54,294 nt of DNA from Paraburkholderia solisilvae. GTDB lineage: Bacteria; Pseudomonadota; Gammaproteobacteria; Burkholderiales; Burkholderiaceae. The DNA is taken from assembly GCF_902859875.1 (NCBI RefSeq), contig NZ_CADIKF010000049.1, forward strand, positions 1 to 54,294, in the 5' to 3' direction. Position 1 is the stretch's first letter, and each line of letters begins with the position of its first letter. The translations under genes were made by a program, and so were the position numbers. This document shows, one piece after another, positions 1 to 7,105 of the stretch. The notes beneath the pieces are model-generated. The model searched no databases. It had not been told where the DNA came from and saw nothing but the letters and a program-made list of their open reading frames with translations.

Positions 1-630
1 CGCCGGCCCGGCCGACCATCGGGCGCCGCGCGCGCGCCGGAGCAGCGCGCCCGCCTGCTCGACGTGGCAATCGCGCTGTTTGCCCGCCAGGGCATCGTCG
101 ATACCACGCTCGGCGCGATCGCGCGCGAAGCGGGCTACACGCCGGCCATGGTCCATTACTACTTCAAGACGCGCGATCAGCTGATCGACGTGCTGATCGA
201 CGAGCGTTTTGCGCCGCTGCGCAAAGCGCTCGCCGGCGCGTTCCACGAGAACGGCGACGACCCGGTTGCCGCCATTACGGAACTGGCGCGCAGGCTCGTC
301 GAGATGGCCGGCGAATATCCGTGGTTTCCGTCGTTATGGGTGCGCGAAGTGATGAGCGAAGGCGGGTTGCTGAAAAAGCGCATGAATGAGCGCTTCGGCG
401 ATACACGCCAGAAAGCGACGCTCGCGCGTCTCGCGAAGTGGCAAAGAGAAGGGCGCCTGAACCCGGATCTCGAGCCGTCGCTGCTATTCGTGTCGATATT
501 GGGGCTGACGATTCTGCCGCTGGCGGCGTCGAATGCATGGCGTAGCGATCCTGCGCGCAACCGGCTGACTGCGGCCGATATCGCCCGTCACGCGCTGGCG
601 TTGCTGACGCAAGGCGTCGGACCGCGCTGA
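1..630 (+). CDS. TetR/AcrR-family transcriptional regulator, 5'-truncated by window edge
   Basis: The frame is open to base 1, so the true start lies outside; 209 residues are visible. A GTG at 64 is in frame, but conserved TetR helix 1 (RARLLDVAIALFARQG) begins before it, so GTG 64 is not the start. The N-terminal HTH is clear: TTLGAIAREAGYTPAMVHYYFKTRDQL is the recognition helix region with the usual YYF. The C-terminal ligand-binding half is helical and not assignable to a known subfamily. Regulators of this family usually repress a neighbouring transporter or enzyme; the likely target lies left of the window, because the gene to the right (kdgT) is convergent and has its own regulator. 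Confidence 0.9.
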   Translation, partial: RRPGRPSGAARAPEQRARLLDVAIALFARQGIVDTTLGAIAREAGYTPAMVHYYFKTRDQLIDVLIDERFAPLRKALAGAFHENGDDPVAAITELARRLVEMAGEYPWFPSLWVREVMSEGGLLKKRMNERFGDTRQKATLARLAKWQREGRLNPDLEPSLLFVSILGLTILPLAASNAWRSDPARNRLTAADIARHALALLTQGVGPR

Positions 631-645
631 CGTCTCACGCTCCGC

Positions 646-1692
646 TCACTGCTCGAGCGGCCTGCGCTCGAGTTGTCCATCGAGTCCCTGCGAATCGGTC
701 AGCGCGTCGAGCGACGCGAACGCCGCATCGCGATACTTCGCGGACAGCACACCCCAGCGGCGCGCCCACAGCGACGTGACGACCGGCGTGAGCAACGCGG
801 TCACGACCACCGAGGTCGCCACCAGTGCGGTCGCCGCCGGCGCGACCGCGGCGTAGCGCGGCTCGATGCCCGCGATGATCTGCGGCACCGCGACCGCCGC
901 GCCGGCTGTCGACGATGCGCCGATGCCCGCGGTGCCATTGCCCTTCGCGAGGAAGATATCGGCCAGCACGAGCGTCGTGCCGGTCACGAGCATCACGCAG
1001 ATACCGACCAGAATGCCGAGCAGGCCCGTGTTCAGGATGACCGCGAAATCGAGGTTATTGCCGAGCGCGAAGGCGAAGAACGGCACCATCACCGGCACCG
1101 CCGAGCCGAAGAAGCGGCGCAGCTCCGGGTCCAGATTGCCGAGCGCGAAGCCGATCAGAAACGGCAGCAGCGCGCCGAACAGCGTCGCGTACGGGAAGCT
1201 CGCGATGCCCGCGATGCCGAGCGTCACCATGGTCATGAACGGCCCCGATTCGAGCGACATCAGGCAGAACGCTCCCGCTTCCTCTTTCGTGCCGTACTGC
1301 TGCATCAGCGCCATATAGAGGCCGCCGTTCGTCTCGTTCATCACACAGATCACGGTGAGCGCGGAAAGCCCGGTGAGAAAGCCCGACGTGATGCCGCCCG
1401 GCGGCAGGAAGCGCGACGCGACGACGCCGGCGAGCGCGGCCGTCGCCACTTTGGTCGCCACGAGTACGCCGCTTTTGCGCAGTACGACCGGTGTCGCCTT
1501 CAGGCTGATGCTCGCGCCCATGCAGAAGAACCAGACAGCGAGAATCGGCAGCGTGCCGGTAATCAGCGCGTTCGAGAATGAGCCGAGGGACTTGCCCGCA
1601 TGCGGCGCGAATGTATGCACGCATGCGCCGAGCAGAAGCGGAACCAGCATCAGTCCGCCTGGAATACGGTCGATGGCTTGCTTGATCTTCAT
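646..1692 (-). CDS. kdgT: 2-keto-3-deoxygluconate permease KdgT
   Basis: Inner-membrane proton symporter for 2-keto-3-deoxygluconate (KDG), the product of pectin and hexuronate breakdown. The 348-residue protein starts MKIKQAIDRIPGGLMLVPLLLGA, the typical KdgT opening, and has about ten hydrophobic segments; the E. coli protein is about 327 residues. A GTG at 1710 also opens the frame, but GGAGGAG at 1702-1708 (read on the minus strand) sits at the right distance from ATG 1692, so that start is preferred. The C-terminal 25 residues are polar. It is divergent from the kduI remnant and kduD, and the KdgR gene is nearby. Control by KdgR is inferred from the palindromes at 1798-1816 and 1917-1939. 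Confidence 0.93.
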   Translation of the reverse strand: MKIKQAIDRIPGGLMLVPLLLGACVHTFAPHAGKSLGSFSNALITGTLPILAVWFFCMGASISLKATPVVLRKSGVLVATKVATAALAGVVASRFLPPGGITSGFLTGLSALTVICVMNETNGGLYMALMQQYGTKEEAGAFCLMSLESGPFMTMVTLGIAGIASFPYATLFGALLPFLIGFALGNLDPELRRFFGSAVPVMVPFFAFALGNNLDFAVILNTGLLGILVGICVMLVTGTTLVLADIFLAKGNGTAGIGASSTAGAAVAVPQIIAGIEPRYAAVAPAATALVATSVVVTALLTPVVTSLWARRWGVLSAKYRDAAFASLDALTDSQGLDGQLERRPLEQ

Positions 1693-1797
1693 GCCGGAGC
1701 GCTCCTCCACGGACGGGTCGTGCCCGCTCGGTTGTTATCGGTTGCGCTGCCCGCCGCAGTGCGCGCCGGGCAGTGCCGGACTGCAATTTAGCATTGC

Positions 1798-1816
1798 TTC
1801 GGAACAGCGTTCTAAA
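1798..1816. promoter_or_regulatory. Candidate KdgR operator 1 (kdgT side)
   Basis: An imperfect palindrome with core GGAAC-AGC-GTTCT and flanking TTC/AAA. It shares the layout GGA(A/C)C-N3-GTTC(C/T) with the second site 100 bp away. It lies about 105 bp upstream of the kdgT start. Assignment to the IclR-type KdgR is inference from position and symmetry. Confidence 0.4.
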
Positions 1817-1916
1817 AAAATTGGCATTCAACCGTCATCGTTTACACCTACGTAATCCAAGCTGGATATGTATCTGTCACGCATCGCCGCGAGATCTATG
1901 CGCATTGACATGAACC

Positions 1917-1939
1917 ATTTTGGACCGATGTTCCGAAAT
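1917..1939. promoter_or_regulatory. Candidate KdgR operator 2 (kduI/kduD side)
   Basis: A 23-bp inverted repeat. Arms ATTTTGGACC and GTTCCGAAAT surround GAT; 9 of 11 base pairs match. It lies about 80 bp upstream of the kduI-remnant start codon. IclR proteins commonly bind palindromes of this length, and a KdgR gene is 1.2 kb away. The binding protein is inferred. Confidence 0.45.
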
Positions 1940-2018
1940 CAATCTTTTCATGCTCTAATGCGCGGCAAGCGGCCGGTGCGTATGCCGCGACTTCTGACAA
2001 CTGGATGGAGACAAGCGG

Positions 2019-2162
2019 ATGGACGAACAGGCCGTCATTTCACCGAGCTGGTCGATTCATTCAGGTGTCGGCACGCGCGCGTATACGTTCATCTGGGGCA
2101 TGGTGGGCGAGAACCTGGTGTTCAAGGACATGGATCATGTCGCAGTTGCGGATCTGCGCTGA
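2019..2162 (+). pseudogene. kduI: kduI remnant: last 46 residues of 5-keto-4-deoxyuronate isomerase
   Basis: The 47-codon frame reads MD then EQAVISPSWSIHSGVG and ends DMDHVAVADLR. This matches the C-terminus of KduI (about 278 residues in E. coli) almost residue for residue. Everything upstream of that point in KduI is missing, including three of the four metal ligands; only the His of SIHSG remains. GGAGACAAGCGG just before the ATG is a plausible ribosome-binding site. This suggests an internal deletion that joined the original start region to the final codons, though a chance ATG after a 5' deletion is also possible. The gene cannot encode an active isomerase. It lies 123 bp before kduD, the usual kduI-kduD order. 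Confidence 0.88.
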
Positions 2163-2240
2163 GCATATGAAACAGGTTGAATGCAGCGCACGCATCACAC
2201 GTATGACATGCCGGGCGCGCATCGCATCCGAAGTAACGAT

Positions 2241-2267
2241 GGCAACTACGGCAACCACCGCAACCAC
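2241..2267. repeat. 9-bp short tandem repeat upstream of kduD
   Basis: Three near-identical units, GGCAACTAC, GGCAACCAC and CGCAACCAC, lie between the kduI remnant and the kduD start. They replace any clear ribosome-binding site in this stretch. A role is unknown. Confidence 0.6.
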
Positions 2268-2285
2268 GCACGGAACACCACGCGC

Positions 2286-3047
2286 ATGAACCCCAGCCTG
2301 TTCGATCTGACCGGCAAGATCGCGATCGTGACCGGCAGCAACACCGGCCTCGGCGCGGGGATGGCAGTCGCACTCGCGCAGGCGGGCTGCGATATCGTCG
2401 GCGTTTATCGCAGCGCGCCGGGCGATACGCCGGGCGCGATACGCGAAATCGGGCGGCGCTGCGTCGACGTGCAGGCGGATCTCAATACGATCGAGCCGAT
2501 CGCGCGGATCGTGCAGGAAGCGCTCGACGCGTTTGGTCGTATCGATATCCTGATCAATAACGCGGGCACGATTCGCCGTAACGATGCGTTGAATTTCACC
2601 GAGGAAGACTGGGACGCGGTGACCGGTGTCAATCTGAAGACGGTGTTCTTCCTCGCACAGGCCGTCGCTCGGCAGTTCGTTGCGCAACAGGGCGGCGGCA
2701 AGATTATCAATATCGCGTCGATGCTGTCGTTCCAGGGCGGCGTGCGCGTGCCGTCGTACACGGCCGCGAAAAGCGGCGTGCTCGGCTTGACGCGTTTGCT
2801 CGCCAACGAATGGGCGGAGCGCGGCATCAACGTCAACGCGATCGCACCGGGTTATATGGCGACGCGCAACACCGAACCGCTGCGCGACGATGCACGCCGT
2901 CACGATGAGATTCTGTCGCGCATTCCCGCTGGTCGTTGGGGTGTGCCGGATGATCTCGCGGGGCCGGTGGTGTTTCTCGCGTCGGCTGCATCGGATTACG
3001 TGCACGGCCATACGCTTGCCGTCGACGGCGGGTGGCTCGCACGCTGA
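2286..3047 (+). CDS. kduD: 2-deoxy-D-gluconate 3-dehydrogenase / 2,5-diketo-3-deoxygluconate reductase KduD
   Basis: A 253-residue cytoplasmic short-chain dehydrogenase that interconverts 2,5-diketo-3-deoxygluconate and KDG with NAD(H). The start MNPSLFDLTGK is typical of KduD. The cofactor motif TGSNTGLG is at residues 16-23, NNAG at 91-94, and the catalytic Ser145, Tyr158 and Lys162 (YTAAK) are all present. Family length is about 253, so it is full length. No strong ribosome-binding site is visible before ATG 2286; the frame also opens upstream at 2181, but that leader has no SDR similarity. With kduI broken, KduD could still process diketo-sugar made elsewhere. Confidence 0.92.
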   Translation: MNPSLFDLTGKIAIVTGSNTGLGAGMAVALAQAGCDIVGVYRSAPGDTPGAIREIGRRCVDVQADLNTIEPIARIVQEALDAFGRIDILINNAGTIRRNDALNFTEEDWDAVTGVNLKTVFFLAQAVARQFVAQQGGGKIINIASMLSFQGGVRVPSYTAAKSGVLGLTRLLANEWAERGINVNAIAPGYMATRNTEPLRDDARRHDEILSRIPAGRWGVPDDLAGPVVFLASAASDYVHGHTLAVDGGWLAR

Positions 3048-3188
3048 CGCGGCGGCGCATCGCACAGTGACTTCGTGATGCGCGGACCAGCGCACGCGGG
3101 CCGCTTCGCGTTCGCCGCAACACTTCGCGCGGGCATGGGCAAAAGCGCTATGCTCTCGTTCCAGGGAAAGATGAACGGATGACGAAAT

Positions 3189-4058
3189 ATGCGAGTGGCA
3201 GCCAGAAAAATTAAAGCTGACGACAGGCACGGCGACATCGCATTAGCCGGCAGCGCCGAGCTTGCGGCTGACGGCGGCGAACGCAGCGAATCGGTGGCCG
3301 CGGTCAACAAGGTGTTCGCGATCCTGCAGGCGCTGGGTGAAAACAGCCAGATCGGCATCAGCGAGCTTTCGCAGCGCCTCGTGATGTCGAAGAGCACCGT
3401 ACATCGCTTCTTGCAAACGCTGAAAGGTCTTGGCTATGTCGCGCAGGAAGAAGACACCGATCGCTATCGTCTGACCATCAAGCTGTTCGAGCTCGGTTCC
3501 AAGGCGCTCGAAAGCGTCGATCTCGTCCGCGAAGCCGACGTACAGATGCGCCGCCTTTCGCAACTCACGCGCGAAGCAGTTCACCTCGGCGCGTTCGACG
3601 AAAACAGCATTGTTTATATCCACAAGATCGACGCCGACTACGACTTGCGGATGCAATCGCGCATCGGCCGGCGCAACCCGCTCTACAGCACCGCAATCGG
3701 CAAGGTGCTGCTTGCGTGGATGGAGCCCGACGAGGCACGCAACGTGCTATCTCACGTGGTGTTCAGGAAGTCGACGCCGAAAACGCTGGCGTCGGCGCAA
3801 GCCGTATTGAACATCCTGCCGCATGTGCGGGAGCAAGGGTACGGCGAGGACAACGAAGAGCAGGAAGAAGGGCTGCAATGCATCGCGGTGCCGGTGTTCG
3901 AGCGCTTCGGGCGCGTGATCGCAGGGCTTTCGATTTCGTTTCCGAGCATGCGTTGCGGGGCCGATACGAAAGCTCACTACGTCGCGCTGCTCAAGGACGC
4001 CGGGCGTGCAATTTCGGCACAACTGGGCTATCACGACAGTCAGCGCGCGGTAGATTAA
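3189..4058 (+). CDS. kdgR: IclR-family regulator KdgR
   Basis: A 289-residue transcriptional regulator of KDG and pectin catabolism. The winged HTH is at about residues 38-95 (ISELSQRLVMSKSTVHRFLQ as recognition region) and the effector-binding IclR domain at 110-280. Long blocks are nearly those of enterobacterial KdgR: SIVYIHKID, RIGRRNPLYSTAIGKVLLAW and REQGYGEDNEEQEEGL. In the known protein KDG is the inducer. It has about 25 extra N-terminal residues compared with E. coli KdgR (263 residues), so translation may begin further in; no ribosome-binding site decides this. It follows kduD in the same direction with a 141-bp gap. Confidence 0.93.
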   Translation: MRVAARKIKADDRHGDIALAGSAELAADGGERSESVAAVNKVFAILQALGENSQIGISELSQRLVMSKSTVHRFLQTLKGLGYVAQEEDTDRYRLTIKLFELGSKALESVDLVREADVQMRRLSQLTREAVHLGAFDENSIVYIHKIDADYDLRMQSRIGRRNPLYSTAIGKVLLAWMEPDEARNVLSHVVFRKSTPKTLASAQAVLNILPHVREQGYGEDNEEQEEGLQCIAVPVFERFGRVIAGLSISFPSMRCGADTKAHYVALLKDAGRAISAQLGYHDSQRAVD

Positions 4059-4392
4059 GCATTGTGCAGGGTCCGCAACCGGTCACGCGAGCGCCTTAAT
4101 GTTGGGCTAAGGTTGCGTCGCCAGCCTCGCTGCGGTGCATTGCGCACCAGCGTACACTTCCTTGCAACTCGTCGGACGCAGCCGGGTCAATGGACGGTAG
4201 ATTGATACGGAGCGCACGGCGAACAGCGCGCCGGCGGTTCGTGCAGGAACGTTGTGTAATTTCGCAGGGGAAGGGTGTGAAGGTCGTACAGTCTTTTCGC
4301 TGTCGGCGCTGGCGCGGAGCAGGTGCCTGACCAGACCACGTCAGAATGCATAAACAAGCTGTACCAACAGCTTTTTGGGTAACAACGCAAAA
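4059..4392. other. Intergenic region after kdgR
   Basis: 334 bp without a gene. Two inverted repeats stand out. CCTTA/TAAGG (4094-4112) is short; 4128-4152 has arms CGCT+GGTGC and GCACC+AGCG around ATTGC. Neither is followed by a T run, so they are weak terminator candidates for kdgR. The remainder should hold the promoter of the receiver-domain gene, but no clear -35/-10 pair was recognised. Confidence 0.5.
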
Positions 4393-4803
4393 ATGAACGG
4401 TGTATTAAGGCTCGATCAGGCGACGATCGTGCTTGTAGAAGACGACCCGCAGAATCGCGAGTCGCTCAAGAGTTTGCTCGAATCCGAGGGTGCACATGTG
4501 GTGGCGGTGTCGGATGCCGAGGAGGGAGTCGAAGCGGCGATGCGTGTGATGCCGGACGCGGTCGTCTGCGACATCGACTTGCCGGCGATGGACGGCTTCT
4601 ATCTGATCCAGCGGCTGCGCGACCACGAGATTCGCGGCGATCACGCGCCGGCGGTGGCGGTCGCGATTACCGGCCACACCGACGACGCCTACCGGCTACG
4701 CAGCATCGGCGAAGGATTCCAGCACTTCATGACGAAACCGGCTCGCCCGGAGACGCTTGTGACGCTATTGCACGACGCAATCGGCACGCGCGCAGCGGGT
4801 TAG
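4393..4803 (+). CDS. Single-domain response regulator (CheY-like receiver)
   Basis: The 136-residue protein is a receiver domain and nothing else. Acidic pair E16-D17-D18, phospho-acceptor Asp60 in VVCDIDLPAMDG, the Thr of AITGH at 94 and Lys115 (MTKPA) are all present, so it should be phosphorylated. There is no output domain and no adjacent kinase, making it an orphan. The frame also opens at TTG 4375; ATG 4393 is preferred, although no good ribosome-binding site is seen for either. Its partner kinase cannot be named; the hybrid kinase at 10540 is a distant possibility only. Confidence 0.85.
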   Translation: MNGVLRLDQATIVLVEDDPQNRESLKSLLESEGAHVVAVSDAEEGVEAAMRVMPDAVVCDIDLPAMDGFYLIQRLRDHEIRGDHAPAVAVAITGHTDDAYRLRSIGEGFQHFMTKPARPETLVTLLHDAIGTRAAG

Positions 4804-4920
4804 CGCCTACTGGTGTGTCGCTGCGGCGCGCGTTGCAACGCATGCGCGTTGCGATCCGCGTCCGGCGGACGACCGGCGCGTCTCGCGAATGAGTTCGCGT
4901 GAAATAATCTCGCGTGAATG

Positions 4921-5448
4921 CTAGCCGGCGGCGGCTTGTGCCGCCTGGCATGCCGCGCACAGTCCCTTCAGCTCGATCTCTTCGCCGGCCAGACGATAGC
5001 CGGCATCTTCGACTTGCGCGATTAGCGCTTCGCGCAATTTCGGCTGATGCAGTTCGGTGACGCTGCCGCATTGCTGGCACACCACCAGCATGCCGTGCTG
5101 ACAGTGCGTCAGATCGTGGCACACGGTGAACGCGTTGATCGACTCGATGCGGTGCACGAGTCCGGCGGACAGCAGGAAATCCAGCGCGCGATAGACGGTG
5201 GGCGGCGCCGAACCGGGGTGGATTTCGCGCATTTCGTCGAGCAGCGAATAGGCCTTCGTCGCGCGTCCGGAGTTCAGCAGCAGTTCGAGCACCTTGCGCC
5301 GGATCGGCGTGAGTTTCTCGCCGCGCTTGCGGCAGTACGCATCGGCCAGCGCGAGCGCCGCCTCCGGCGAAGCGGCATGGCGATGCGCGGCGGACGCGCG
5401 CGCGCGGGGTGACTTTTCGGTGGCCGCGGAGGCCTTTGCATTTTTCAT
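4921..5448 (-). CDS. zur: Zur-like Fur-family metalloregulator
   Basis: A 175-residue DNA-binding metal sensor that would repress zinc-uptake genes when zinc is bound. The core resembles Zur more than Fur: PPTVYRALDFLL at residues 82-93, followed by IESINAFTVCH. The structural zinc site is C124xxC127 with C164xxC167 (LCAAC, a Zur hallmark). Regulatory ligands are available in H111, H115, H118, E132 and H134. A 25-residue basic, Ala-rich N-terminal tail precedes the HTH. No znu transporter genes are near, which is unusual for zur. It sits 34 bp behind a glutathione transferase gene in the same direction. Confidence 0.8.
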   Translation of the reverse strand: MKNAKASAATEKSPRARASAAHRHAASPEAALALADAYCRKRGEKLTPIRRKVLELLLNSGRATKAYSLLDEMREIHPGSAPPTVYRALDFLLSAGLVHRIESINAFTVCHDLTHCQHGMLVVCQQCGSVTELHQPKLREALIAQVEDAGYRLAGEEIELKGLCAACQAAQAAAG

Positions 5449-5482
5449 GCGCTGATTATAAAGGTCCGGCGCGCGTGCGGAT

Positions 5483-6109
5483 TCAGTCGAGCTTCACATC
5501 GAAACCGCGCTTCACCGCGGGCCGCTCGAACATCATCTGATACCAGCGCTGCACGTTCGGGTAGTCGGCCAGGTCGACCTTATGGCGTTCGTGGCGCCAT
5601 GCCCAGCCGAGAATCGCGAAATCGGCAATGGACAGATCGCCCGCGACGTATTCGGTCTGGCCCAGACGCGTATCGAGCACGGTGTACAACCGCCGCGTTT
5701 CCGCGGAAAAACGCTTGAATCCATACGCGCGGTCGCTTTCGGATTCGAGCGCGGCGAAGTGGTGCACTTGCCCGGGCATCGGTCCGAAGCCGCCCATTTG
5801 CCACATCAGCCATTCGAGCACCGGCACGCGGTCGCGCAGGCTTTTCGGCAGGAATTTGCCGGTTTTTTCGCCGAGATACAGCAGGATCGCACCCGACTCG
5901 AACACGCTGATCGGCTGGCCGTCCGGTCCTTGCGGATCGACGATCGCCGGGATCTTGTTGTTCGGGCTGATGCGCAGGAAGTCCGCCTGAAACTGCTCCT
6001 TGTTGCCGATATTGACCGGCTTGACCGTATAGGGCAGCGCCATTTCTTCGAGCGCGACGCTGATCTTGCGTCCGTTGGGCGTGGCCCACGCGTATAAGGT
6101 GATGGTCAT
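5483..6109 (-). CDS. Glutathione S-transferase, nu-class (YfcG/YghU-like)
   Basis: A 208-residue cytoplasmic GST or disulfide-bond reductase. The thioredoxin-fold domain covers residues 1-80: TPNGRKISVALEE, the cis-proline loop NNKIPAIVD, and FESGAILLYLGEKTGKFLP. The all-helical C-terminal domain is at 90-205, with WLMWQMGGFGPMPGQ typical of the YfcG group, which binds two glutathiones and reduces disulfides. Substrate cannot be named. It is part of a co-directional run GST-GST-zur. Confidence 0.88.
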   Translation of the reverse strand: MTITLYAWATPNGRKISVALEEMALPYTVKPVNIGNKEQFQADFLRISPNNKIPAIVDPQGPDGQPISVFESGAILLYLGEKTGKFLPKSLRDRVPVLEWLMWQMGGFGPMPGQVHHFAALESESDRAYGFKRFSAETRRLYTVLDTRLGQTEYVAGDLSIADFAILGWAWRHERHKVDLADYPNVQRWYQMMFERPAVKRGFDVKLD

Positions 6110-6221
6110 GTCGCGAGGTCGTGTAGATCGTTGCGCAAATGGCTGCGCGGGTCGGATGAGCCGCGGGGTGGGCCGCGCCGGCTCACGCGCGCGGCGCGTG
6201 TCCCGCGCGTGATGTTGCGGT

Positions 6222-6848
6222 TCAGGTCAGCGGGAAATCGATGTATTTCCGGAAGCCGGTGCGCGGCGCGAGACGCGCGTACCAGCGTTCGAGATTCGGC
6301 AGCGACGGCCGTTCGATTCCCTCGAGGCCGAACCAGCGCCTGGCGTACGAACCGAGCACGATATCGGCCAGCGTAAATTGCTCGCCCTCGATATGAAAGC
6401 GCCCTTGCAATTGCGCGTCGAGCATTTTCCACAATGCGCCGGTTGCTTCGAGATCGGCGGCGAGCTTCGCGGTGTCGCGCTTTTCCGCGGGCGTGCGCAC
6501 GAGCGCAAGAAACAACGGGCGCTCGGTCGGCGCGAGCGTGGCGAGCGTCCAGTCGAGCCAGCGGTCGATGCTCGCACGCGCTTTCGGCTCAGCCGGATAG
6601 AGGCTGCTCGAGTCGCCGTACTGCATCGCGAGATAGCGCAGAATGGCGTGCGATTCCCACAGCACGTAATCGCCATCGACCAGTGTCGGAACACGGCCGG
6701 TCGGGTTCATGACGAGATATTCGGCGGTATTGTTGCGCCCGAATTGCAAACCCGCGTCAATGCGGTCGTACGGCAACACCAGTTCGTCACAGCACCACAA
6801 GACCTTCTGAACGTTGACGGAATTGCTGCGTCCCCAGATCGTAATCAC
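6222..6848 (-). CDS. Glutathione S-transferase family protein
   Basis: A 208-residue GST. The N-terminal thioredoxin-like domain starts ITIWGRSNSVNVQKVLW, with NPTGRVPTLVD and WESHAILRYLA; the C-terminal helical domain contains the F(T)LADI motif at about 170. GTG 6848 is chosen as the start because GAGGAAG lies seven bases upstream; the frame continues to 6890 but that extension is not GST-like. It is unrelated in detail to the next GST downstream, so the pair is not a recent duplication. Substrate unknown; probably detoxification. Confidence 0.87.
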   Translation of the reverse strand: MITIWGRSNSVNVQKVLWCCDELVLPYDRIDAGLQFGRNNTAEYLVMNPTGRVPTLVDGDYVLWESHAILRYLAMQYGDSSSLYPAEPKARASIDRWLDWTLATLAPTERPLFLALVRTPAEKRDTAKLAADLEATGALWKMLDAQLQGRFHIEGEQFTLADIVLGSYARRWFGLEGIERPSLPNLERWYARLAPRTGFRKYIDFPLT

Positions 6849-7105
6849 CGGCACACTTCCTCTGACATTACAGTTTGGCAAGCCGCGCACGCGTGCGGCG
6901 TTCAGCGGTTAACGATACACGAAGCCGAATCGTCCGACTGAAGCGCACGCGAGGCCGTCGCGTTCGCCTCGCGGCATTGCGTACAATGAGCGCTCGCTGG
7001 CGCAGCGGCATCGACCGGCACCGGTGCACGCCAGGCACACGCCAGGTGTTCGCCAACTGCACGCCGACACTCCGATAGAAGCGCCCACTCATCACGAGGC
7101 ACTGC

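Larger units (their letters stand above)
1693..2018. other. Divergent intergenic region kdgT / kduI remnant
   Basis: This 326-bp region has no convincing gene. It carries the kdgT ribosome-binding site, two related inverted repeats annotated separately, and a stretch richer in A and T (1811-1970) than its surroundings, where the two divergent promoters probably lie. Short open frames crossing it have no family resemblance. Confidence 0.7.

Noticed and set aside
673..1581. Long open frame (302 codons) opposite kdgT
   Set aside because: It is rich in Arg, Glu and His, the usual composition of antisense frames in GC-rich genes, with no family resemblance. kdgT on the other strand is certain.
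1868..2170. 100-codon + frame covering the kduI remnant in another frame
   Set aside because: The KduI-like sequence is in a different frame; this frame has no similarity.
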